From Hyphomicrobiales bacterium (GTDB taxonomy: Bacteria > Pseudomonadota > Alphaproteobacteria > Rhizobiales > Rhizobiaceae), in contig UCEY01000045.1 of the NCBI GenBank assembly GCA_900471605.1, forward strand, positions 55,224 through 108,758: DNA of 53,535 nucleotides. Direction: 5' to 3'. Positions within the stretch are counted from its first letter, which is position 1. Each line of letters starts with the position of its first letter. Under the pieces are notes generated by a model, which was given only the letters and a program-made list of their open reading frames with translations, searched no databases and was not told the origin of the DNA. Positions 33,873 through 43,252 of the stretch are shown here, in pieces. Position numbers and translations under genes: made by a program.

Positions 33873-34469
33873 TCAACGCGTCAAAGGCCTGATGTGCTCG
33901 TAGGCGACGATGGCCTGGCTGGCGGTGCCTTCGTCATAGATCTTGGCAAGGGTCGCGTGGAGATCGGGTGAATAAAGGACGCTCAGGTTTTCGGTCGTCT
34001 TCCCGTTCTGCTTCGTTTCCTGTTTGACACGCAACACGTCGTATTTGCAGCGGCCGACGCTGGCGGTCTCTTCTGCCGTGACGGTGAGTTCCAGAACCCA
34101 GTCATCCGCCGATGACTTCGCGTCAAAGGGCATGAAATTGATGGTGTGACGATCGCCCTTCTTGAGCGGAAGGATTTTGCTCAGGTCCGACAGAGGATAT
34201 CTGGCATACTTTTCTTTCCGATCCTCGCGGGAAAGATCGAACAGGCCCTCGAACGAATAAACGATCTGCTTGTCCGGCCCGCCGAAGGAGGTGATTGTCT
34301 GGACAAGTGGTCCTTTGGCCTTGCGAAATTCGCTTAGCGCGTCAAGCCGTCCAAGTACGATGCCGTTCTTTGCCGTCTTGGACGAGGGGCAGTCGGCTGC
34401 CTGGGCGATGGTCGGCAATAACGCGGCAGCCAGAAGAGTACGCCTGAAGAGGCTCATCATTGTGCTCAT
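33873..34469 (-). CDS. Hypothetical exported protein (DUF6134-like)
   Basis: 198 residues with a clear signal peptide (MMSLFRRTLLAAALLPTIAQA) and a beta-rich body containing QIVYSFEGLFDL, RCKYDVLRVKQ and ENLSVLYSPDLHATL. The last block recalls DUF6134-type periplasmic proteins, but I am not certain of the family. Two cysteines could pair in the periplasm. It stands alone between the exporter and the next minus-strand gene. The start may be Met1, Met4 or Met5. Confidence 0.6.
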   Translation of the reverse strand: MSTMMSLFRRTLLAAALLPTIAQAADCPSSKTAKNGIVLGRLDALSEFRKAKGPLVQTITSFGGPDKQIVYSFEGLFDLSREDRKEKYARYPLSDLSKILPLKKGDRHTINFMPFDAKSSADDWVLELTVTAEETASVGRCKYDVLRVKQETKQNGKTTENLSVLYSPDLHATLAKIYDEGTASQAIVAYEHIRPLTR

Positions 34470-34739
34470 AGGTTGTGGGAATGGCAGACTGATACATGCT
34501 CACCCGGATCGATGTCCAGTCGTGCCTTGGCTTTCTCCGCAAATTGGAGCGCACGGGACCCGCAATGCGAAGCCTGTCGGACATCGGCTTTGGCGACGGT
34601 TCAGGCTCTCCGTCGCTGAACCCATCTTCCACGGGTTGCAGTTGAAATCCCTGAAGACCGCGAGGATGCCTTGGGCCGAGGATCGACTGGCCGGGCCAGG
34701 TGGCCGGGGCGGGATATCACCCGCCCTTGGCCGGTCGCG

Positions 34740-35429
34740 TCACTTGGTGTCGGCGGAGGAGGCGGGCGTGGTTCCGGCGGCCGGCTTGCCGGTCGTCGCC
34801 GGCGCGGTCCAGGAGATGTAGTAATAGGCCTCGCCGACCATGCCGAAATAGGAGCTCGCGCCGGTCGCCTTCTCGATATAGCTGCCATCGGCGTTGCGCA
34901 CGAACTTGCCGCTGTCGTCGCGGGTCAGGCGGTCCTTGAGGAACTGGGTCCAGTCGGACTTGTCGACGGAGGTGACGCCGGTCGAGGTCTGCTTGCCGTC
35001 GGTGATGTCCCAGGCGGTGATCTGGTCGCCGGCGACCGCGTCGGTCAGCTTCAAGGTACCTGCGTCGAGTGCCTTCTGCATGGCCTCCGCCATCGCCTTG
35101 GTGTCCGGGCTCGCCTTCAGTGCGGAGAGCTTTTCCTGCAGCGCCTTCATGAATGCCTTGCTCGACATGTCGCCGACCGATCCGTCGCCCGCCGTTTCGT
35201 CGGGAACGGTGCCGTTCATCGTCCGCTGCAGCGAGGCGATCAGCGCGGAAAGCTTCTCGTCCTCGTAGTCGTCGTCCCCTCCGCTGCTGTCGAACAGCAT
35301 GTCGGCGAGCGACGAGGAAGAGGTGCCGGACGCCGAGCTGCCGGCCGTCTTGTTGTCGGACACTTCCTTGAATGCGTTGAGGGCTGCCTGGGAGGACCAA
35401 ATTCGAATGGAATTGATGCTGGAAACCAT
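34740..35429 (-). CDS. Hypothetical protein, Ser/Asp-rich
   Basis: 229 residues without signal peptide or membrane segment. The N-terminus (MVSSINSIRIW) is followed by a Ser/Gly/Asp-rich disordered part to about 65, a helical middle and a C-terminal segment with DGSYIEKATG and GMVGEAYYYISW. AGGAGAAG directly upstream supports this ATG rather than the one 24 bases earlier. No family recognised. The composition and lack of export signal would suit a secreted or surface protein using another route, but that is speculation. Confidence 0.6.
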   Translation of the reverse strand: MVSSINSIRIWSSQAALNAFKEVSDNKTAGSSASGTSSSSLADMLFDSSGGDDDYEDEKLSALIASLQRTMNGTVPDETAGDGSVGDMSSKAFMKALQEKLSALKASPDTKAMAEAMQKALDAGTLKLTDAVAGDQITAWDITDGKQTSTGVTSVDKSDWTQFLKDRLTRDDSGKFVRNADGSYIEKATGASSYFGMVGEAYYYISWTAPATTGKPAAGTTPASSADTK

Positions 35430-35749
35430 TTTCTTCTCCTGTCCGCGCGGCATGGGTCAGTGGAGATAATATGCGAGCATACCGCCTGATGCCGTAAGGT
35501 TATTTGCCCCGAAACCTGCGTGAGGCTGGCCGAAACCGCATGGTCGCAGCCGCAGGCGCCGAAACGCGGATTTCCGGGCGTTGCCGGGGATTTGGCAGTC
35601 GTGCGGCGGCATCGGGAGGGCGGAAAAGCCCGATCCGACCGGCGGGCCCTGCACTGGCGGCGCGACTCAGAGAGGCCCGGTACCGTGCCGGAGACGGCGT
35701 CCGTCGGCGCCGGCCAGGGGCGAACTCGGACCGCAAGCAGCTTTGGCCA

Positions 35750-35780
35750 CGCCGGACGTCTTGTCCGGCGCGGTTTTGGT
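35750..35780 (+). terminator. Orphan terminator-like hairpin
   Basis: Arms CGCCGGAC (35750-35757) and GTCCGGCG (35763-35770), 8 bp and perfect with a 5-base loop, followed on the + strand by CGGTTTTGGTTT. No + strand protein gene precedes it, so it may end a small RNA or an unseen short transcript. Confidence 0.45.
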
Positions 35781-36143
35781 TTGGGAATGGGACAGGCGGG
35801 GTATTCCAGGGTATTGGGTATTCAGGCTTTCCGCCTGCCCCGACCGTTTCCTGCAGTTTTGCGGGACTTGTCAGTTCCCGTTCCGCCACGTTCGACAGCC
35901 ATCACCGGCAACCGGGGTCCGAAAACCCTTGGAGGAGGCCGGTTCGCGAACCCGGTTTCCCATCCGATGACGGGGATGATTATGGCGCGGGTCCGGAGAG
36001 GCGGGGATGAAGGGGGAAGCCAATGTCAGTAAGGGTTTGATGGGTAAGGCCGGATTTTCACGGATGAGGAAAATCGTCCCCGTTAAAACCTCCGGTCTGC
36101 CGGGCAACCCTTCCCACAAGAGAGGTCTGCGCGTGGAACTTTG

Positions 36144-36282
36144 CCCCTCACCCTAACCCTCTCCCAGTAAAAACGGGGAGAGGGGACGTGCCCCCTTCGC
36201 TGCCTGTGATCGGGGAAGGCCGGCGCGGCGCATGTCCTTCTCCCCGCATGCGGGGAGAAGGTGGCGGCAGCCGGATGAGGGG
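36144..36282. repeat. RIME-like rhizobial intergenic mosaic repeat, copy C
   Basis: Starts CCCCTCACCCTAACCCTCTC and ends GCCGGATGAGGGG, with the second internal hairpin CCTTCTCCCCGC.../GCGGGGAGAAGG well preserved. Same orientation as copies A and B. It lies about 80 bp past the stop of the LysM gene. Confidence 0.85.
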
Positions 36283-36361
36283 CTGCCGCATATGCAATGA
36301 GAGGTTTTGTGTGCCCCGAGTGTGGCCTTGGGGGCATCCCAGCAAGCCGGGTGAGCGCCCC

Positions 36362-38218
36362 TTACGACCGGCGGTGCATCATCCGCTGGCGGTGGAGTTC
36401 TTCCGCGTCGGGCCGGGCCTCGTCCGGCACTCCGAAAATCTGGCCGGGCTGGATGACGTCGGGGTTGCGGATCTGGTCCTCGTTGGCGAGGTAGATCGTC
36501 GTGTAGCGCACACCCTGGCCATAGACGCGGCGGGAGATCTGCCAGAGCGTGTCGCCGCGGCGGATGATCACCGAGTTGCGTTCGCTCTGGGTCAGCGGTT
36601 CCTGCTGGATGGTGCGGGCGCCGCCGGCATCGGTGGCCGTCATCGGGGCGGCCGCGGCCACTTCGACGCCGCGCAGCTCGCGGGCGATGACCGGGCCGAC
36701 GGCGCGGGCGATCATGTCGCCGATCCGTTTCAGCCCGGCGCCGACGCCCGCGACATCCTTGGGAAGCGCGTCGAGTGCGGCAACCGCTGCCGCGGCGTTC
36801 TGCGCGGTGGTTTCGGCAAGCACCCGGGCGGAGGCGGCGGCATCGGCCGGCAGGCGATATTCGGAGAGCGATTTCAGCGCGATCGAGGTGGCGGACCGGG
36901 CGGCGACCATCTGTTCCGCCGAGGGAACGCCGCCGTTGTCGTAAAGCCCGCGCAGCAGGTTGAAGGCGCGCACCGTTTCGTTGCGCAGCTTGTCGAAGGC
37001 GCCGGAATCGGCCGCCGACATGCCGTTATTGGCGGCCTGCGGCGGAGCTGCCACGGCGGCGACCTGGTCGCCGGCCGGGCGGTTGAAGGGCACTTCGACC
37101 CGCACCAGAACCTGGCCGCCGGGGCCGAGCGCCTCGACGCCGATCCGGTGGTCGCCGACCGCAAGGTCGATTGCCCCTTCGATGACGAAACTGCCGTCCT
37201 GGCCCGCCTGGGCGGTGCCGATCGGCCGGCCGTCGGCCTGGCCGCGCAGCGCGGTGCCCGCTTTCGTGCTGCCTGCGACGAAGATCTTGTTGCCCTCGAT
37301 CTCGACGGCGGTAACGCGCAGTTCGGGCGAGGCCGGTGTCGCGCCCGGGGAGGCGGGCGCCGAGACCTGGATGTTCGGCGCAGACGACGCGAGATTGGAG
37401 GAGCCGGACGGCAGCGCCGGCAGGGCGGCAACCGACGTGTCGGGCGACGGCGTGGCCGAAGGCGCGGCAAGCGCCGGCGCGGGGCCGGCCTGAGCCGGAT
37501 TGGCCGCGGGCGGAGCTGCTGCCGGAACGGCGGGCTGGGCGGCGGCGGTCGCCGGGAGACTTGCGGTATCGGCGGCCGGCGCGGCGATGATGCGGCTCGC
37601 CTTGCCCGGCTTGGTGACCATGGCGAGCAGCTTGCCGTTCTTGTCGGTGGGCACCGAAACCGTCGCGGTTTCTTCCGACACGGTCGCCTTGCCGTCCTTG
37701 CCGGTCGCCTTCAGCACCAGCTGGTGGTCGCCGGGCGGCAGCGGCTTGTCGAGAATGGCGGCGAAATCGCCGCTCGGGCCGACATCGACCTTGGCGACGA
37801 TCGCGGCGCCATCGGTGATTTCGAGCTTGGAGTGCGGCGCGGCGCGGCCGGCGATCACCGTCGAACCGTCCGGCTCGACGCGCAGGACGTCGAAGGAAGG
37901 CGGCGTCATCGCAGTGGCAGCCTGAACTGGGGCAGCCTGGGTCGGCGTCGTCTGCGGTGCGGCCGGCTGGGCTGGCGCGGAAGGCGAGGCGGTCTGCGGA
38001 GCCGCAGCGGCCTGGTCGGCCGGCTTTGCAGCATCGGGCGTTCTGGCCGTCTGCTGGGGTTCGGTCACCGCGTCCTTGACGGCATTTCCTGCGGCATTGA
38101 TCGCGGCACCGATCGGCTTTGAGTCCCGATTTATCACGGGCATCACGAAGAACACCATCAACAGCGATGCGATAGCGAGTACGATCAGAGCCAGCCAGCC
38201 GGCACGGTTTTTCATCAT
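36362..38218 (-). CDS. LysM domain-containing membrane-anchored protein
   Basis: 618 residues. An N-terminal anchor (WLALIVLAIASLLMVFFV) is followed by a long Ala/Pro-rich region, beta-rich segments that look Ig-like (including RVEPDGSTVIAGRA and ELRVTAVEIEGNKIFVAGS), and a C-terminal LysM domain (RRGDTLWQISRRVYG to NPDVIQPGQIFGVP) that binds peptidoglycan. GGGAGAGG upstream supports the ATG pair at 38213-38218. A cell-wall-associated role is likely; no enzymatic domain is seen. Confidence 0.87.
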   Translation of the reverse strand: MMKNRAGWLALIVLAIASLLMVFFVMPVINRDSKPIGAAINAAGNAVKDAVTEPQQTARTPDAAKPADQAAAAPQTASPSAPAQPAAPQTTPTQAAPVQAATAMTPPSFDVLRVEPDGSTVIAGRAAPHSKLEITDGAAIVAKVDVGPSGDFAAILDKPLPPGDHQLVLKATGKDGKATVSEETATVSVPTDKNGKLLAMVTKPGKASRIIAAPAADTASLPATAAAQPAVPAAAPPAANPAQAGPAPALAAPSATPSPDTSVAALPALPSGSSNLASSAPNIQVSAPASPGATPASPELRVTAVEIEGNKIFVAGSTKAGTALRGQADGRPIGTAQAGQDGSFVIEGAIDLAVGDHRIGVEALGPGGQVLVRVEVPFNRPAGDQVAAVAAPPQAANNGMSAADSGAFDKLRNETVRAFNLLRGLYDNGGVPSAEQMVAARSATSIALKSLSEYRLPADAAASARVLAETTAQNAAAAVAALDALPKDVAGVGAGLKRIGDMIARAVGPVIARELRGVEVAAAAPMTATDAGGARTIQQEPLTQSERNSVIIRRGDTLWQISRRVYGQGVRYTTIYLANEDQIRNPDVIQPGQIFGVPDEARPDAEELHRQRMMHRRS

Positions 38219-38387
38219 CAATGCCTCTCCCGACAGCGATAGCCGTCGCCTATCCGGATTAACCTTTTCCTCCTGCATTCACAAGCTTTTCACACGATAA
38301 AGCCTTGCTCTTGCGGGCATTTCCCGTCAATTTTGACGACCGGGGCCTGGTTTGGCCCTCCCATTGAAATGCCTTACGGAGAAAACT

Positions 38388-38993
38388 GTGCCGATTCGAT
38401 CCATCTGCGTTTACTGCGGCTCGCAGCCGGGACGCGATCCCGCCTATATCGCAGCCGGCCGTGCGCTCGGAAAATCCATCGCCGCCCACGGGCTTCGGCT
38501 TGTTTATGGCGGAGGCACCAAGGGCATCATGGGCGCGGTCGCAGCCGGCGTTCTGTCGAACGGCGGTCAGGTCACCGGCATCATTCCCGAATTCCTGGTC
38601 GACATGGAGGCTACGCGTCATTCGCTGGGCCAGCTCGACGAGCTGATTGTGACCGAGGACATGCATGCGCGCAAGCACAAGATGTTCGAGCGCGCTGACG
38701 CTTTCGTGACCCTGCCGGGTGGCATCGGCACGCTGGAGGAGATCGTCGAGATCATGACCTGGGCGCAGCTCGGGCGGCACCTGAAACCGATGGCATTTGC
38801 CAATATCGGCGGCTTCTGGGATCCGATGCTCGACCTGATCACCCACATGCGCGAACAGGGCTTTATCCATCGCGCCCATCTGGTCCAGCCTCTGGTCATC
38901 GCCGATGTCGAGCAGATCGTCCCGGCGATCCTCGAACAGGGCGAGGACACCCCGCCTTCAGACGGCGAGGACGCGGTGATTTCAAGGCTTTAA
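38388..38993 (+). CDS. LOG family protein (nucleoside 5'-monophosphate phosphoribohydrolase-like)
   Basis: 201 residues with a GTG start supported by CGGAG about 7 bases upstream. The lysine-decarboxylase-like motif LPGGIGTLEE (109-118) and MHARKHKMFERADAF define the LOG (TIGR00730) group. Members release cytokinin-type bases from their nucleotides or hydrolyse AMP; the old label lysine decarboxylase is wrong. SICVYCGSQPGRDP is the nucleotide-binding start of the fold. Confidence 0.9.
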   Translation: MPIRSICVYCGSQPGRDPAYIAAGRALGKSIAAHGLRLVYGGGTKGIMGAVAAGVLSNGGQVTGIIPEFLVDMEATRHSLGQLDELIVTEDMHARKHKMFERADAFVTLPGGIGTLEEIVEIMTWAQLGRHLKPMAFANIGGFWDPMLDLITHMREQGFIHRAHLVQPLVIADVEQIVPAILEQGEDTPPSDGEDAVISRL

Positions 38994-39010
38994 CGGGCCG
39001 CCTGAAACGT

Positions 39011-39340
39011 CTAGTCGACGATGAAGAGCCTTGCGCCGACCGATGTCGAGGAGCGGTGAGGCTCGGCGTCGTCGGCCACCTGATAGCTCATTCCGGGCTT
39101 CAGCACGAAGACGCGCCCGTCCGCAAGCTCGGTCGTCAGCTCGCCTGCAAGACAGAGCAGGATATGGCCTTTGACGCACCAGTGGTCGGCGAGGTAGCCC
39201 GGCGAATATTCGACCATCCGCACCCGGATGTTCCCGAAATGGCAGGTCTGCCATGTCGCGAGCCCTGTCTCGCCCTTGTGCTCGGTCCGGGGAACGGTGC
39301 TCCAGTCGGTCGTGCCGAACGGGATGTCGCTGATCTGCAT
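39011..39340 (-). CDS. DHCW-motif cupin
   Basis: 109 residues forming one cupin barrel. The motif appears as YLADHWCVKGHILLCLAGEL, with His and Cys positioned as possible metal ligands. The second cupin strand block is GRVFVLKPGMSYQVADDAEPH. Enzymatic role unknown. It lies 17 bp from the converging LOG gene and just downstream of the broken rarD on the same strand. Confidence 0.85.
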   Translation of the reverse strand: MQISDIPFGTTDWSTVPRTEHKGETGLATWQTCHFGNIRVRMVEYSPGYLADHWCVKGHILLCLAGELTTELADGRVFVLKPGMSYQVADDAEPHRSSTSVGARLFIVD

Positions 39341-39360
39341 TCCTGTGCTCCGAATAAGGC

Positions 39361-40121
39361 CTACCGGCCGCGCGCCTGTTTCAGCATCGACCAGGTGTAG
39401 ATGACGAGTGCCACCCAGATCAGCGAAAAGGCCCCAAGCTTCACCAGGCTGAGCGGCTCATGGAAGGCGAAGACCGCGATCAGGAAAATCATCGTCGGGG
39501 CGATGTATTGCATGATGCCGATGGTCGACAGTTTCAGCAGTTTTGCGCCATTGGCATAGATCATCAGCGGTGCGGCGGTGATGATGCCGGCGGCCATCAG
39601 GATGAACGTGTCCCAGCCGGTCGAAGCGCCAGCGAAACCCACGGCAATCCGCCCGCATCGTAGGTGACGATCGCCACCGCCACCACCACGAGGCCGATTG
39701 CGGCGATCTGCAGTGGCGCAAGCTTTTCCTTGAGCAGGACGGCCGCGAGAAAGATGCTGAACAGCGGATTGATGAAATAACCGAGCGCCGCGTCGAGCGC
39801 CCGGCCGGCGGCGACCGCCCACACGTAGATGCCCCAGTTCGCCATGATGATGAGGGCGGTCAGGCAGGCCATGGCAAGCATGCGGGGGTTACGCAGCGCA
39901 ACCTTGAGATCGCCGGTGCGACGCAGGATGAGGAGAACGATCCCGGCGACCGGCACCGACCAGATCGCCCGGTGCGCCAGCACTTCGAGCGAGGGAATGT
40001 GGGCAACCGCCTTCAGATAGAACGGCAGGAAACCCCAGAGGAAATAGGCCGTCAGCCCGAAGGCGAAGCCGCGCGGCGTATCCTCGTTCTTCACTGGCGC
40101 CGGGGCGGTATCGATGGTCAT
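39361..40121 (-). pseudogene. rarD: rarD-like EamA transporter, internal deletion and frameshift
   Basis: The 5' part encodes a normal RarD N-terminus (RGFAFGLTAYFLWGFLPFYL to GGLPWVSLA). The frame then changes near 39620-39640 and the C-terminal part (STGWDTFILMAAGIITAAP to WVALVIYTW) continues in another frame. The two parts give about 250 residues against about 300 for RarD. Roughly 50 residues, two membrane helices' worth, are missing at the junction. The first frame stops shortly after at LRPAGTRSS. The flanks look undamaged, so this is a recent loss, or a sequencing or assembly error at that point. Confidence 0.8.
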
Positions 40122-40273
40122 GCGGGGTGTTTCCGGTATTCTGTTCTGGTTGTCCTTCCTCTAGACGAAGCGGCCGGGCCGGACCAATTCATTTCGTTGA
40201 ACAACCTATCGTTTGTCGCGATTCTGTCGGCTTGGCTTGCGATAGTGATTCCCTGTCAGAATGGAGGAGCCGA

Positions 40274-41149
40274 ATGGCTTTCGAAAACCAGCCGTTGCAC
40301 CGGCAGATCTACGCCCGCCAGATCCTGGCGAAGGCCGGCGTGAATGCGGATGCCCGGCTTCTCGCCGCTTTCGCGACCGTGCCACGCGAGGATTTCGTCG
40401 GCCCGCCGCCCTGGGTCTACAACGATTTCCGCAACTATCGCGAACTCGCCTCCACCGATCCGCTGGTGCTCTACCAGGACGTGCTGGTCGGCCTCGACAC
40501 GGCGCGCGGCGTCAATAACGGCATGCCGTCGCTGCATGCCGGCGGCCTCCACGCGCTCGGCATCCGCGACGGCGAAACGGTCGCCCATCTCGGCGCCGGG
40601 ACGGGGTATTACACGGCCATCATCGCGGAGCTGGTCGGGCCGTCCGGCCGGGTGATCGCCGTCGAATACGACGAGGCGCTTGCGCAAAAGGCCCGGCAGA
40701 ACCTGGCCGGTTACGCCAATGTGGAACTGGTACGCGGCGACGCGACCGAATGGCCGAAGGAGGATGCGGACGTGATCTACGCCAATTTCGCCCTCGACCA
40801 CCCGCCGGCCGCCTGGATCGACAACCTGGCGGTCTCCGGGCGGGCGCTTTTCCCGCTCGGCTACCCGGCGGTCGAGAACGGCCGGTCGAGCGGCTTTACC
40901 GGCCGGGCGGGTTTCCTGATGATCGACCGCCGGGCAAAAGGCTTCGGCGCCAAATTCCTGCAGCCGGTCTCCTTCGTCTGGGCGGAGGGCCAGCGGCCAC
41001 CGGCACCCGGCCGCCACGAGGGGCTGGCGGAAGCCTTCCGCTCGCGCCGCGGCTATCAGGTCCGCAGCCTGCGCTGGCACGAGCCGCCGAAGGGCGAGGG
41101 GGAGTGGTACGGCGAGGAGGATTGGGGGCTGCGTTTCGAGGAGGTGTGA
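40274..41149 (+). CDS. PCMT-like SAM-dependent methyltransferase
   Basis: 291 residues. SAM motif I is HLGAGTGYYTAIIAELVG, followed by VIAVEYDEALAQKAR (acidic loop) and VELVRGDATEWP, an arrangement like protein-L-isoaspartate methyltransferases (Pcm). The N-terminal part is longer than Pcm, and the C-terminal part has a Trp/Arg-rich ending. Protein repair or small-molecule methylation are both possible. GGAGGAG at 40263-40269 fixes the ATG. Confidence 0.82.
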   Translation: MAFENQPLHRQIYARQILAKAGVNADARLLAAFATVPREDFVGPPPWVYNDFRNYRELASTDPLVLYQDVLVGLDTARGVNNGMPSLHAGGLHALGIRDGETVAHLGAGTGYYTAIIAELVGPSGRVIAVEYDEALAQKARQNLAGYANVELVRGDATEWPKEDADVIYANFALDHPPAAWIDNLAVSGRALFPLGYPAVENGRSSGFTGRAGFLMIDRRAKGFGAKFLQPVSFVWAEGQRPPAPGRHEGLAEAFRSRRGYQVRSLRWHEPPKGEGEWYGEEDWGLRFEEV

Positions 41150-41309
41150 AACCGCGCGGAGAAGGGAAGATCCAGCCCCGGGACGAGGCGCTTCGGCCGG
41201 GATGTCCGGGAGCGGGCGTCATGTCACGCGCGGCCCTTCAAGGCCACGCGGACCGCCTGCGGGTTCCGCTACCCGCGGAACATGCGTGATGGCTTTGGAA
41301 AGCGGCCGC

Positions 41310-41894
41310 TCAGGCCAGGCCTTCCTCCGCGAAAGCCCGCACCACGGATGGCCGCGCTCTCATCCGTTCGAAGGCGCTTTGGAGATTAACGGGCAGCTCG
41401 ACGCCGCTTTTGGGGGCGACCATCAGGATCCAGAAAAGATAGCAATCGGCAATCGTCATCTCGTCGCTCACCAGGAACTCCTTGCCGCCCATCTGGCCGG
41501 AGAGGATGGAGAAGTGGCGGGCGAGCTTTTCGCGGGCACGCAGCTTTTCCGGTTCGGGGAAGTCCCTGAAGAAGGGCTGGTAACTTCCGTGTATTTCGGA
41601 TGACATGAAGGCCAGCGCCTCGAGCGCCCGCCACCGGACGAGGCCGTCTGCCGGGAGCAGTTTGCCGCTGCGGTCGGCGATGTAGTTCAGAATGACAGGG
41701 TTCTCCGTGAGGATCGTCCCGTCCTCCAGTTCCAGGGCGGGAATGTAGCCCTTGGGATTGAGCGACAGGAAATCGCGGCCGTCCTCCGTTTTTCGCTCAT
41801 GGTTGATGCTGAGGTGCCTGTAGGGAAGGCCGGTTTCGATGAGCGCAATGTGATCCGCGAGGCTGCAGGCTGCGGGATAGTAGAAGAGGATCAT
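41310..41894 (-). CDS. Glutathione S-transferase family protein
   Basis: 194 residues: a thioredoxin-like N-terminal domain (YYPAACSLADHIAL, then NPKGYIPALELEDG and LTENPVILNYIAD with the glutathione-binding Glu-Asn turn) and an all-helical C-terminal domain with TIADCYLFW. Soluble detoxification enzyme. It is transcribed divergently from an HxlR regulator, which probably controls it. A 7-bp hairpin at 41263-41281 may be its terminator. Confidence 0.9.
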   Translation of the reverse strand: MILFYYPAACSLADHIALIETGLPYRHLSINHERKTEDGRDFLSLNPKGYIPALELEDGTILTENPVILNYIADRSGKLLPADGLVRWRALEALAFMSSEIHGSYQPFFRDFPEPEKLRAREKLARHFSILSGQMGGKEFLVSDEMTIADCYLFWILMVAPKSGVELPVNLQSAFERMRARPSVVRAFAEEGLA

Positions 41895-42019
41895 GGTGGT
41901 CTCCTTGCTGGCAGACCGCCCGCCGCGATTTTCGACGGTGCACAGTCTACAATATTGACCACGGCTAGTTATGGGACCTAGAAAAAGGCGTCAAAAGCAT
42001 ATCTTTGGGAGTTGGTCAG

Positions 42020-42394
42020 ATGGATGTGACTGCGTCGCACACACAAGCCGATTGCAGGGGCGTGAGCGAGATCCTTGGACGCGTCGGCGACAAATGGACG
42101 ATCCAGGTGGTCGTTGCGCTGTATCTGGGACCGTTGCGCTTCAACGGGATCAAGCGGCAGGTGGGCGGGATTTCCCAGCAGATGCTGACGCGAACGCTGA
42201 AGACCCTGGAACGCGACGGCATGGTCGAGCGCACGGTCCGCCCCAGTACGCCACCGCAGGTCGAATACACGCTGACGCCGCTCGGCCACTCCTTGTCCGA
42301 AACCGTGCGGCAACTCGCGGACTGGGCAGCCACGCATCACCGGCAGATCGAGGAGAACCGTCTCGGATACGACAGTCGTCGGCCGCAAGGATGA
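42020..42394 (+). CDS. HxlR family transcriptional regulator
   Basis: 124 residues with a winged helix: the conserved DCRGVSEILGRVGDKWTIQV start with one N-terminal Cys, then LRFNGIKRQVGGISQQMLTRTLKTLERDGMV. HxlR proteins often sense electrophiles or disulfide stress through that cysteine, which would suit the divergent GST. The spacer 41895-42019 must hold the operator; I see only weak inverted repeats there. Confidence 0.9.
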   Translation: MDVTASHTQADCRGVSEILGRVGDKWTIQVVVALYLGPLRFNGIKRQVGGISQQMLTRTLKTLERDGMVERTVRPSTPPQVEYTLTPLGHSLSETVRQLADWAATHHRQIEENRLGYDSRRPQG

Positions 42395-42465
42395 CGAGTG
42401 GGGTCGGATTGTCTCGGCCCCGAATCTCTGATCAACCATCCGGACGAATGTTGGGGGCGAATGTC

Positions 42466-43155
42466 ATGGCGGAGCAAGATCCTGTCGAGATTTCCGGACA
42501 GGCGATCGCGCGCGCGGATGTGCTCGGGCTCGCCGGTTCTGGAAACGCCGTGATCCTCAACGACTGCGTTCTGGGGGAAGCGGACCTGTCGGGGCTCGAT
42601 CTGCAGCGCTGGGAATTCAGGAACTGCCGGATGACCAGCGTCAATCTGCGGGCAGCCGATCTTGAAGGGGCGAAGTTCGACGGATGCCGGGGACCGTTCG
42701 CCAATTTTGCAGGGGCGAACCTCGCGGAAGTGGAATTCCGCAATTGCGACTTCAACAACGCGGCTTTCCTGGAAGCAAAAATGAACGATACCCGGTTCAC
42801 CGGCTGCAAGCTGACCGGGGCCAATCTCACCCGCATCGCCTCGCTCGGCCTGTCGTTTAAGGAGACCATTCTCGCACAGGCGAGGCTTCCTGCATTGTCA
42901 TTCCGGAAATCGCGGATCGAGCGCGTCGATTTCGGCATGGCGGATCTTTCGAAATGCGATTTCCGCGATGCCGTTTTCGACAGCTGCAGCCTGTGTGACG
43001 CGGGTCTCGTCGACGCAAGGTTCGATGGCGCCGATCTGCGCGGCGCCGACCTCGGCGGCCTGAAGCTGATCGACGCCAGGAAATTCAAGGGTGCGACGAT
43101 CTCGCGCCAGCAGGCCGGTGACATGCTGGCCGAACTCGGCTTGAAGGTCCGGTAG
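42466..43155 (+). CDS. Pentapeptide-repeat protein (Qnr/McbG-like)
   Basis: 229 residues built of pentapeptide repeats A(D/N)LxG-like units (GADLRGADLGGLK, LRAADLEGAKFDG) forming a quadrilateral beta helix, in two blocks. Length and block structure resemble the DNA-mimic proteins of the Qnr/McbG/MfpA type that shield gyrase. Whether it protects gyrase is not shown by sequence. GGGGGCGA before ATG 42466 supports the start; a Met six codons earlier is possible. Confidence 0.82.
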   Translation: MAEQDPVEISGQAIARADVLGLAGSGNAVILNDCVLGEADLSGLDLQRWEFRNCRMTSVNLRAADLEGAKFDGCRGPFANFAGANLAEVEFRNCDFNNAAFLEAKMNDTRFTGCKLTGANLTRIASLGLSFKETILAQARLPALSFRKSRIERVDFGMADLSKCDFRDAVFDSCSLCDAGLVDARFDGADLRGADLGGLKLIDARKFKGATISRQQAGDMLAELGLKVR

Positions 43156-43252
43156 CAGACTTGTCGCAAAACTGCCTGGCAAACCCTGACGGCAAGCTTG
43201 ACTATGACAGGGTCAGCCATCATAAGCCGGCCAGTTCTTGGGGGATGTTGCG

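Larger units (their letters stand above)
35430..36361. other. Long stretch without a protein gene
   Basis: About 930 bp. I see no frame with a plausible start, ribosome site and family. Several overlapping 120-170-codon frames are Arg/Pro/Gly-rich artefacts of high GC. It holds a + strand terminator-like hairpin (35750-35770) and RIME copy C (36144-36282). A small RNA gene before the hairpin is possible. Confidence 0.55.

Noticed and set aside
35500..36032. Overlapping 120-170-codon frames in the gene-poor stretch
   Set aside because: None has a ribosome site, family match or natural composition; all are Arg/Pro/Gly-rich artefacts.
36188..38122. 644-codon frame on the + strand opposite the LysM gene
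   Set aside because: Gly/Arg-rich with no motif, while the minus strand has anchor, LysM domain and ribosome site.
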